A program made the translations under genes and the position numbers. The notes beneath the pieces are model-generated. The model worked only from the letters and a program-made list of their open reading frames with translations. It was not told where the DNA came from and did no database searches. From assembly GCA_037127255.1 (NCBI GenBank), contig JBANSL010000003.1, forward strand, positions 49,818,314 to 49,882,313: 64,000 bases of DNA, written 5' to 3'. Position 1 is the first letter of the stretch. The number at the start of each line of letters is the position of its first letter. This document shows, piece by piece, positions 55,389 through 64,000 of the stretch. Source of the stretch: Persicaria tinctoria (Eukaryota; Streptophyta; Magnoliopsida; Caryophyllales; Polygonaceae).

Positions 55389-56915
55389 GTGGTCGATCTC
55401 GACAAGACCTTCGTCGACCTCGAGGAGAACCTGCAAGAATCCTCGTCTGCACCACACAGCAACTCGACTGAGCCCAACCTGGTCGATGTCGACAAAGGCC
55501 TTGTCGATGTCGAGGAGCCCCTGGTCGACATAGAGAAGTCTGCAACACCTCCGACGTCTGTTCTGGCTCCGAATCAGAAAAAGAAGCTGCCTTTCCCCAC
55601 AAAATCTCTAAAGGACCCGGCAGAGAAAAAGTTTCAGCGCTTCATCAAGATGCTTCAGAAGCTCAACGTCACCATCCCCTTCACAGAAGCTCTCAATGAA
55701 ATGCCATCTTATGTCAAGTTCCTGAAGGACATTCTGAGCAAAAAGCAATCGATGGCGGAAATCACAGAGGAATGCAGCCATCTGGACATATTGGAAAAGA
55801 GGCCGGATCCAGGTAAGTTTGCTATAACTATTGGATTTGGTGCATACAAAATTAATGCCCTATGTGATCTTGGAGCCAGTGTGAGTATAATGCCTTTAAC
55901 GATTTGGTCCAAGATTAAGATAGGTGCCTTGGAGCCTGTGGATGCTAGACTTTACATGGCAAACAACACGGTGGTCATTCCAACAGGCATGGTGGAAAAT
56001 GTCCCAGTACAAGTAGGTAAATTCTTCGTCCCTGCTGATTTCTTAATAGTTGATATGCAAGAAGATCCTGCTTGTCCAATTATCTTAGGAAGACCATTCT
56101 TGGCGACGGTGGATGCCAACATAAGCGTAAGGAAAGGAGTGCTCACCTTCAACATCAGCGATGAGGTAATTGAGTATTCCTTTAATAAAACTGAAAGGCA
56201 TACAGGTCCAATGGAAGAGGTCAAATCTATCTCAGCTGGCTACATCACATGCGGGGAACCCAAGGTCAGAAATATGACTCCTGAGGAGCTGGAAAAGAGG
56301 GACATGGAAGCCCAGGTGGAGGAGATCATGGCAATCCTCAAGGAAAACACAGAGAATCCAATCGACACAGACCAAGGTAAGTCGTTGTGGATTCATTATT
56401 TTTCGGATGCCTTGACAGGGACTAAGTATGGGGTCAAGATCGACCAAGGCTCCTCGACATCGAGTAGAGCCCTAGTCGATCTCGACCAGATCAAGGAGTC
56501 TCCACCAGCACCAGCTTCGTCGAGCAGCAAACCAGAGGAGCCGTCCTACTCGATCTCGAGTAGACTACTCGAGGTCGACCACCAGTGCCCTAACTCGACT
56601 CCATCCTCCTCGACACAGAAGCCGCCTGACGAACCATCCTCGTCGATCTCGACTAAGCTTGTCGAGATCGACCACCAACCGGCGCCGCCAGAGCCTGCTT
56701 CATCGGCGCTGCAGCAACCAGGAGGAGAGCCCTCGTCGATCTCGACTAAACTTGTCGAGATCGACCACCACTCGGAGAGCCTAGCCCCGCCTTCCTCGAT
56801 GAGCCAACCACCAGGAGCGGAGTCCTCGTCGAGGTCGACAAGCCCCTTCTTCGTCGACTTCTTCCTCTTCGACCAGACCATCACCAGGACCAGCAGTCTT
56901 GTCGAGATCGACTAG
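55389..56915 (+). CDS. Retropepsin-like protease with repetitive linkers, E1
   Basis: 508-codon frame. N-terminal linker with VDLD / VDVD / VDVE repeats (LVDVDKGLVDVEEPLVDIEK). Then NEMPSYVKFLKDILSKKQSM and the protease: active site NALCDLGASVSIMPLTIWSK, flap region VVIPTGMVENVPVQVG, and C-terminal IILGRPFLATVDANISV. After about residue 340 the linker is Ser/Pro-rich and repeats STKLVEIDHQ-type units, ending SSLVEID. The linkers are written in TCGA-rich DNA. The expected reverse transcriptase does not follow. The ATG is only the first in frame; an authentic product would be fused to gag. It cleaves the Gag polyprotein in particles if functional. Confidence 0.88.
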   Translation: MVDLDKTFVDLEENLQESSSAPHSNSTEPNLVDVDKGLVDVEEPLVDIEKSATPPTSVLAPNQKKKLPFPTKSLKDPAEKKFQRFIKMLQKLNVTIPFTEALNEMPSYVKFLKDILSKKQSMAEITEECSHLDILEKRPDPGKFAITIGFGAYKINALCDLGASVSIMPLTIWSKIKIGALEPVDARLYMANNTVVIPTGMVENVPVQVGKFFVPADFLIVDMQEDPACPIILGRPFLATVDANISVRKGVLTFNISDEVIEYSFNKTERHTGPMEEVKSISAGYITCGEPKVRNMTPEELEKRDMEAQVEEIMAILKENTENPIDTDQGKSLWIHYFSDALTGTKYGVKIDQGSSTSSRALVDLDQIKESPPAPASSSSKPEEPSYSISSRLLEVDHQCPNSTPSSSTQKPPDEPSSSISTKLVEIDHQPAPPEPASSALQQPGGEPSSISTKLVEIDHHSESLAPPSSMSQPPGAESSSRSTSPFFVDFFLFDQTITRTSSLVEID

Positions 56916-56955
56916 CCCTAGTCGAGATCGACCAAACACAGTGGTCCCAGACTCC

Positions 56956-57270
56956 GTCTCCGCGAAGGTAAGCCAACGTATGGATCTTTCTTCTCCTATT
57001 TCCATTAAAGATTTATCTATACATGGGAGAGGTCTGCCTTGGTATGTGCGATTGTGCAGGATTTCCAATGATGAGCCTAAGGAATATGAAGTTGGAGACA
57101 AGCTCTATGTCTTTAAATCAAAGGATCATTGGTTTCCCAACAAATTCAACAAGAAGCGGATGAGACCGTTCGTGGTGAACAAGATCCATTCTAGAGGATT
57201 ACAGCTGATAGACAAGAATAGAGTCTTATTTGAGGCCCAAGCTACATGGGCCCTGCAGATGCCACCTTGA
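56956..57270 (+). pseudogene. Integrase C-terminal (GPF/Y) remnant, E1
   Basis: Reads KEYEVGDKLYVFKSKDHWFP and NKFNKKRMRPFVVNKIHS, the Ty3/Gypsy integrase C-terminal module, where the consensus has V-G-D, F-P-x-K and G-P-F. The Gly of GPF is Arg here (AGA at 57,163-57,165) but Gly in E2. Stop TGA after LQMPP. The zinc finger and DDE core that should precede it are missing, so a deletion joined protease linker to this tail. Confidence 0.75.
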
Positions 57271-58751
57271 GCATTAATGGATAGTCGGCCTAGCGACTAT
57301 AAAATCTAGAGCATGTACATATAATTTTTTAGGACATTTGAGATTTTGTTTTTTGTTTTTGGTTTTGAACACTTTTAGTTTTGCTATTGTGGGTATATGT
57401 CTTCTACTTTTCAGGTCCATGGATAGAACCAAGCTACATGAATACTCGGTCCAGGAGGTGCTCCAATAAAAAATATGAGGCTCGGCACACCTGTCTTGTG
57501 AGTTTCTTTCTTTACCCTTACCTTAGTTTTTTATACAGTGAGGACACTGTAATGTTTAAGTATGGGGTGGGGGAAGGGCTTACTTTTGTGCATATTTGAC
57601 ATATTTTGACATTATTTGTGCATTATTGCTTTAAATTGCTACATGGCTATTTTGGAATGCATTATTTATTTATGTGCTTATATGCATGTTTTCCAAAAGT
57701 TTGAAAAAATGACCCCCATTGAATTTTTTTTGAATAATGTCATGGAAGCTTATATTGGACACGACGATGCAAAATTGGATTCATTAGAGATATAGCATGA
57801 AATTGCCTAGTAAAGGGAAGTCACAATGAAGTGCATTATTTCTTGAAAACCATGAAAGGAGGTAAAATTTGAAGTTGCTTTTGACATGTTGCATGATAAG
57901 ATGATGGAGGACTTTATATTTCCATATAATGCTCATTGTTTATAATCCTAGCCTTACCTATGCCTATGCATCACAAAAAGCCATAATATGCCTTATTTCA
58001 TATATTGCTCCACATGATCTAAATATTGCCATTCTTTACCCTATCCGGGGATGATGTTGAGAATGATGTTACATTATGGAGATGTTATATGGTTGTTGTG
58101 TTTATCATTATTGGAGTTTGGAAGGAATTTGTTTGAAATATATGGAAAAATTAATGAGTGAAAGAAAATCCAATCACCTCAGGAGATAAAGGTAGATTGA
58201 CCCTGCTCTCTGAGATAATAGTTTGGAGAGATGGGACACATTGTGAGGAGTCCAAAGCACTAAGTATCCGGGGCCATTCATGACACCCATGTTTGCGACT
58301 CGCGAGAAGGCAGTGCTGAGGTTAGAGAGGTAAAAGCAATATTATTCAGAAAAGCATTATGAAAGGTGATGAATCAAAGGGAAGAAGGAATGTGGAAATT
58401 CAATTTGGAAAGTACTCCATTTCCCCGGATCAAAAGCACCACATTGCCAAATATTGCCCACCTTTAGCCTTTTACCAATCTACTCCTTCATGAGCTTAAA
58501 TTGAAGTCTTCTTGATTATCAATGCTTTGTCACTTATGATTGTTTATGCGTAACCCTCCTTTTGTGAGTAGATGTTGCTTTTACATATTTGCACATGCAT
58601 GAATCTGTGACACTAGTACCTTTTCAAGGATGGTAATTGATTGCATGGACATATAAGAATGAATCTAATATGTTGAGAGTTTTTGAATTCTTCCCCTGAA
58701 TGACAAATGAAAGTATTGCTTGAGGACAAGCAAGCTTAAGTATGGGGTGTT
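57271..58751 (+). other. Non-coding spacer and polypurine tract of E1
   Basis: AT-rich, no frame of note, as in the long 3' untranslated region of Athila-type elements. Ends with GAGGACAAGCAAGCTTAAG and TATGGGG, the usual polypurine-type tract before the LTR. The corresponding region of E2 (62,148-63,647) is conserved in inverted orientation. Confidence 0.8.
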
Positions 58752-59854
58752 TGTTGTGAGCTGAATCTGCCATGTTTTACAGTAACTTTTATATCGATTT
58801 ATGTATACATTGCATTCATTTGGGTTTAGATAGTACAGAATCTATGTAGTTTATGTTTATTTGCCAAATTATGGAATCTACACCAGTTTTTGTTTAATTC
58901 GCAGAAATCAAGGCATTTTACAGCAATTCTACAGGAGGTCGGAAAACCTCGGAAAACCACTACAGCAGTCCAAGGTCAAAACAGCGGAACCAGTCTGAGA
59001 GTCAAGGCTACTCGATCTCGAGTAGGTCTTACTCGACCTAGACGAGCATGTCCGAGCAACCTTGGTCGACAAAGCCTGATCGAGAGCCAGACCAACCCGA
59101 GCTCCGGAAGTCTACTCGATCTCGACAAGCCCTAGTCGAGATCGACGAAGCCCAGACGCCACACCCGGAGTCGACAAGGAGAAAAGCCGAGGACGAGGAC
59201 GCCGAGCAACCCTACTCGATCTCGACAAAGCCCTAGTCGAGATCGACAAGACCCATCGTGCCAGTCCGAGTCGTTGCCGAAGAAGAGCTGGTCGACAAGC
59301 CGAGGACGACCAGGCAGCACTCGCTGCCAGCAACTCGACTCGCTGCAGCGGACCGCTCGCTGCCGCGGAAAAACTTACTGCCAGCGGAAGAGGCAACTCG
59401 CGGAAGCGGAAAGGAAGAACACCGCTCTAGTCGATCTCGAGGACCCTTTGTCGAGGTCGATGAGCACCTGAGTCCGGATCCGAGCCTGTCGAGCACACCA
59501 ACCCGAGGAAGCCTAGTCGACAGAGCCATCCTACTCGATCTCGACCAAGCTTTGTCGAAGTCGACGAGCCCAGTGAGCCAAGTCCGAGCCACATCGAGCA
59601 GATCTAGCCGAGGAAGTCCGGTCGACGAACCACCCTACTCGAGGTCGACGAGCCGTGGTCGAGGTCGAGTAGAGCCGTTTCCAGAAACTTCCCGACGAAG
59701 ATGAGTCCTACTCGACTTGGGATTCCTTGGGCGTCAAGGAAGTCGATTTGGCCGAAGATCTATCCGATTCCATCAAGTTCTATCATCAAGGAGACAAGAT
59801 CTATCAAGACATGAAGACTTACCTATTTAGTTTTATCTTTTCCTTTTAGATTTA
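58752..59854 (+). repeat. 3' LTR of E1, interrupted by E2
   Basis: Begins TGTTGTGAGCTG. Carries a dense TCGA-word array from 59,011 to 59,750 (34 TCGA tetramers by my count). Broken at 59,854 where E2 starts; the left target duplication is ATTTA (59,850-59,854). The remaining LTR should lie beyond 64,000. Confidence 0.88.
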
Positions 59855-62143
59855 TGTTGTTGCAGGAGGATGGTCAAGTATAGAATAGAATATGGTTTAG
59901 AACGACTCCCCTGTCTCAGCAAATAATTACAAGACTTCCTCCCGTTGTAGTAAGAGAAAAGTCAGGATCGAATCCACGAGGAAGCACGTCAGCAGTTCTT
60001 AGGTAGCTATCAGATTCTCACAGACACAGCAGAAGAAAAGCACAGAAACACAAGCAGAAGCAGAAATAAAATAAAAACAAATAATCCCGGCAAGGGCAAC
60101 TAAAGTAAATAACAAAAGACAGAAATAAAAGACAAAGCAAAGACGAACGCAAACAGGAACTAAAAGCAAAGCAACAGTCTCGTCGATCTCGACAAACTCC
60201 TACTCGAGATAGACCACGGAAATCGACAACAGCAAGTCGACAATCACAGCAGACAAGAAATCCCGGCAAGGGCAACTCGACCTCGACAAGAGGTACTCGA
60301 CTTCGACAAAGGAAATAAAGACAGAAACTTGAAATCGACGAAAACAGAAGAAAGCTAACTCGACACAGACTAAGACAACTCGAGATCGACAAAGGTGGTA
60401 CTCGATCTCGACGAAGCCTTCCTCTATCTCGACAAGAAACAGTAAAAGAACAGATATTTAAATTGCAATTGCTCGAAACCCAAACTCAGCTTTCCGACAG
60501 AAAATTAACTCAATATAATAAAAGACCTCCAAGGCTAGGGTTTCAACACCACAATGATAACCATGCAAAACAACACATAAAGGCATAAAAGATCATGCTT
60601 TCCATCAAATAACTTTCGTTATTAACAACTAGGCATATAGAGGCTCTCGCATAAACCCTAATTGTTACTAACCCTTTTTCACATAATTCATCCAAGTTGT
60701 ATTAAGATTACTTTCGCTTCAATAACACAAACAAGGATCACCTTCAACTCTCGCAAAAGAATCATGCTCATAGGGATAGAAGATGAATCACACAAAAGAT
60801 CTGACCTTTATCGCATCGCCTCACATGGCCACCGTCGGGCTCACCCCAGCCCCAGAAGTGGGTGGACTACTCACGCCTCATCGCAATCGCAGACATTGAT
60901 GTAAAAGAAGAAACTTGCATTAAAAACTAAATTCAAAGCCTTTACAATCCTGGCAATCAACTTTCGCTGTAAGCCAAAACCTTAAAAACCTTAGAACTCC
61001 TAACTGTATCTCTGAATGGAACTACTTACTTCTCTTCGAAATTGAATATGAACTGGAATTGAATAAAACTGAGCCCCTAGGGCCTTATTTATAGCCTTCA
61101 TTCCCTAGCTAATCTAGGAAAGAAGATAAATATCTATATCTAAATTTCTATCTAAATTGCTTTAATGATAGATAAATGTTTAATGGAATTAAATCCATAA
61201 GGAAAAAGATAAAACTAATATGGGAAAGTCTTCATGTCTTGATAGATTCCGCCTTGTATAGATAAAACTTGATAGATCGGATAGAATCCTCGCCTTCGCG
61301 ACCAAGCAACGTCAACTCTACTCGGACAAGACAAGTCGAGAAGGTTCTGGAACTGGGCTCTTGTCGTCCTCGAGTAGGGCTCGTCGAGGTCGAGTAAGGT
61401 GGCTCGGCTTGACTTGTCGTCTCGGCTAGATCTGCTCGATGTGGCTCATCTTGGCTCCTGGGTGTTCGTCGATCTCGACCACGCCTAGTCGATCTCGAGT
61501 AGGGTGGGTCATTGACTAGGGTTTCTCGAGTGGATCTCCTCGAAGGGCTCGGACATGGCTTCAGGTTCTTTGTCGATCTCGAGTAAGACTCGTCGAGATC
61601 GAGTTGGGTGCTCGGGTTGGCTCTCTCCGCTGGCAGCGACTGGTCTGGTCCGCGGCAGCGAGCTTCCCTTTCCGCTGCAGCGAGTCTTGTGGTCACCCTC
61701 GGGTTCGTCCTCGGCCAATTCTCCTCGTCGACTCCGGGCATGGCTTTGGGGCTTCGTCGACCTAGACCAGTGCTTGTCTAGGTCGAGTGGAGTTCGGGTT
61801 GTCTGGCTCCTCGATCATGGTTTTGTCGACCAAGCTGTGCCCGGTCATGCTCGTCTAGCTCGACCAGGGTCACTCGAGATCGAGTAGACCTGGCTTTCAG
61901 CCTTGTTCTGATGCTTTGACCTTGGACTTCTGTAATGGTTTTCCGAGCTTTTCCGACCTTCTGTAGAATTGCTGTAAATGCCTCGATTTCTGCGATTTAA
62001 ACAGAAACTGGTGTAGATTCCATACTTTTGGCAAATAAACATAAACTACACAGATTCTGTACTATCTTAACACAAATGCATGAAATGTATACAGGAATCG
62101 ATATAAAAGTTGCTGTAAAACATGGCAGATTCCGCTCACAACA
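59855..62143 (-). repeat. 3' LTR of E2, about 2,289 bp, complete
   Basis: On the minus strand TGTTGTGAGCGG at 62,143 to CTGCAACAACA at 59,855, with short inverted ends TGTTGT/ACAACA. Two TCGA-rich arrays lie at 61,310-61,900 and 60,180-60,430. The region 60,000-60,180 is C-poor on the minus strand (T/G/C words such as TTTGCTTTT) as in E1 at 53,450. Confidence 0.9.
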
Positions 62144-62147
62144 AACA

Positions 62148-63647
62148 CCCCATACTTAAGCTTGCTTGTCCTCAAGCAATACTTTTACTTGTCATTCAGG
62201 GGAAGAAATTAAAACTCTCAACATCTTAGATTCATTCTCATATAACCCTGCAATCAATTACCATCCTCGAAAAGGTACTAGTGTCACAGATTCATGCACG
62301 TGCAAATATGTAAAAGCAACATCTACTCACAAAAGGAGGGTTATGCACAAATATTCATTCGTGACAAAGCATTAATAATCAAGAGGACTTTTAATTTAAG
62401 CTCATGAAGGAGTAGATTGGTAAAAGGCTAAAAGGTGGGCAATTTCTGGCAATGTGGTGCTTTTGATCCGGGGAAATGGAGTACTTTCCAAACTTTGAAT
62501 TTCATTCCACATTCCTTTTCCATTTGATTCATCACCTTTCATATTGCCTTTTTCAATAATAATGCTTTTACCTCTCTGACCTCAGTACTGCCTTCTCGCG
62601 AGTCGCAAATATGGGTGTCATGAATGGCCCCGGATACTTAGTGCTTTGGACTCCTCACAATGTGTCCCATCTCTCCAAACTATTATCTCAGAGAGCAGGG
62701 TCAATCTACCTTTATCTCCTGAGGTGATTGGATTTTCTTTCACTCATTAAATTTTCCATATATTTCAAACACTTTCCAGCCAAACTCCAATAATGCTAAT
62801 AATCACAACAGCCATATAACATCTCCATAATGTAACATCATTCTCAACATAATCCCCGGATAAGGTAAAGAATGGCAAATATTTAGATCATGTGGAGCAA
62901 TATTTGAAATAAGGCATATTATGGCTTTTGTGATGCATAAGCATAGGTAAGGCTAGGATATAACAATGAGCATTATATGGAAATATAAAGTCCTCCATCA
63001 TCTTATCATGCAACATGTCAAAAAGCAACTTCAAATTTTACCTCCTTTCATGGTTTTCAAGAAAATATGCATTTCATTGTAACTTCCCTTTACTAGGCAA
63101 TTTCATGCTATATCTCTAATGAATCCAATTTTGCATCGTCGAGTTCAATAAAGCTTCCATGACATTTATTCAAAAATTTCAAAAATTTCAATGGGGGTCA
63201 TTTTTCTAAAACTTTTGGAAAACATGCATATATGCACATAAATAAATAATGTATTCCAAAATAGCCATGTAGCAATTCTAAGCAATAATGCACAAGTAAT
63301 GTCAAATATGGCAAATATGCATAAAGTAAGCCCTTCCCCCACCCCATACATAAACATTACAGTGTCCCCACTGTATAAAAACAAGGTAAAGGGTAAAGAA
63401 AGAAACTCACAAGACATGTGTGCAGAGCTGCAAAATTTTGGATGGAGCACCTCCTAGTCCGAGTATGACTATAGCTTGATTCTATCCATGGACCTGAAAT
63501 TTAGAAGACATATACCAACAAAACAAAAACAAAAACCAAAAACAATGTTCAAAAACCAAAAACCAAAAACAAAGTCTCAAAAATGTCCTAAAAAGTCTAT
63601 GTACATGCTCTAGATTTTATAGTCGCTAGGCCGACTTTCATTAATGC
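62148..63647 (-). other. Polypurine tract and non-coding spacer of E2
   Basis: Inverted counterpart of 57,271-58,751, highly similar. The tract CTTAAGTATGGGG (minus strand) lies next to the LTR. No coding frame. Confidence 0.82.
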
Positions 63648-63977
63648 TCAAGGTGGCATCTGCAGGGCCCATGTAGCTTGGGCCTCAAATAAGACTCCAT
63701 TCTTGTCCATCAGCTGTAATCCTCCAGAATGGATCTTGTTCACCACGAACGGTCCCATCCGCTTCTTGTTGAACTTGTTAGGGAACCAATGATCCTTTGA
63801 TTTAGAGACATAGAGCTTGTCTCCAACTTCATACTCCTTAAGCTCATCATTGGAAATCCTGCACAATCGCACATACCAAGGCAGACCTCTTCCATGTATA
63901 GATAAATCTTTAATGGAAATAGGAGAAGAAAGATCCATACCTTGGCTCACCTTCGCGGAAACGGAATCGGGCACCAC
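63648..63977 (-). pseudogene. Integrase C-terminal (GPF/Y) remnant, E2
   Basis: Minus-strand frame homologous to 56,956-57,270. It reads KEYEVGDKLYVSKSKDHWFP and KKRMGPFVVNKIHSGGLQLM with the consensus Gly in GPF. Ends LQMPP stop. It starts in MVPDSVSAKVSQGMDLSS, so, as in E1, the catalytic core is missing and the deletion is likely common to the family. Confidence 0.75.
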
Positions 63978-64000
63978 GGTGTTTGGTCGATCTCGACTAG

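Larger units (their letters stand above)
53400..59854 (+). mobile_element. Athila/Tat-like Ty3/Gypsy element E1, pol-deleted
   Basis: Layout: 5' LTR remnant (53,400-53,746), tRNA-Asp primer site, gag, protease, integrase C-terminus, 1.5-kb non-coding spacer, polypurine tract, 3' LTR. The 3' LTR is cut at 59,854 by element E2. Reverse transcriptase, RNase H and integrase catalytic core are absent, although the frames that remain are long. The LTR pair TGTTGT...ACAACA, the DLGA protease and the primer site point to the Athila/Tat lineage of Ty3/Gypsy. Confidence 0.9.
59855..64000 (-). mobile_element. Element E2, same family, inverted and nested
   Basis: On the minus strand: integrase C-terminus, spacer, polypurine tract, complete 3' LTR ending at 59,855. 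The rest (protease, gag, 5' LTR) would be to the right of the window; the last window bases (GGTCGATCTCGACTAG) are already in the TCGA-rich linker upstream of the integrase tail. Confidence 0.9.

Noticed and set aside
59011..59750. CRISPR-like or satellite array in the TCGA-rich segment
   Set aside because: Spacing and unit length are irregular and the context is a plant LTR.

Overview
The window is plant nuclear DNA, a repeat-rich intergenic or heterochromatic stretch rather than a gene neighbourhood. The evidence is fragments of a plasma-membrane H+-ATPase and of plant-type symplekin with U-rich spliceosomal introns, a plant mobile domain (PMD) gene, an LEA_2 fragment, TTTAGGG telomere-type motifs, Mutator/OTU transposons, Ty3/Gypsy retroelements with tRNA-Met and tRNA-Asp primer sites, Stowaway MITEs and Helitrons. 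It looks like a dicot, but I cannot name the species. I see no intact host gene; every recognisable host sequence is a fragment or pseudogene.

Left part (1-30,240). A minus-strand LTR (1-1366) interrupts an LEA_2 gene fragment. A 263-bp CA repeat then runs into a TA/ACAT microsatellite. At 2383 this microsatellite is split by what I read as one Helitron, 2383-30,037 (27,655 bp). It has a 5' TC terminus, a 3' hairpin plus CTAG, an A/T insertion site, and the same microsatellite on both sides. Inside it lie two tandem copies of an 8.4-kb block (2424-10,845 and 10,849-19,270), each carrying intron-containing fragments of a symplekin gene, a P-type H+-ATPase (one piece inverted) and unrecognised exon-like pieces. 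A younger 9.7-kb non-autonomous LTR element (19,750-29,449, TSD AGATG) is nested in the Helitron. Without the nested element and one tandem copy the Helitron would be about 9.5 kb.

Middle (30,241-35,260). The second half of the microsatellite also holds a 380-bp foldback MITE and a second, minus-strand short Helitron (30,634-31,503). These are followed by a 1.8-kb TIR element with a 136-bp minisatellite, a small MITE, and a 1.4-kb foldback element with a 10-bp target duplication.

35,270-48,250 holds a decayed Mutator-like region: a PMD gene broken by two local duplications, then a multi-exon MULE transposase ending in an OTU protease domain. The transposase is split by a deleted Ty3/Gypsy relic (42,166-46,476). 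Clusters of an ACGTGCA/TGCACGT motif lie before, between and after the two genes, and a foldback with telomere-type repeats closes the region.

48,250-64,000 is small transposon remnants, then two copies of an Athila/Tat-like family that keep gag, protease and an integrase C-terminus but lack reverse transcriptase. The second copy is inserted in inverted orientation into the 3' LTR of the first. LTRs and protein linker of this family are packed with TCGA-core motifs, the most striking unexplained sequence texture here.
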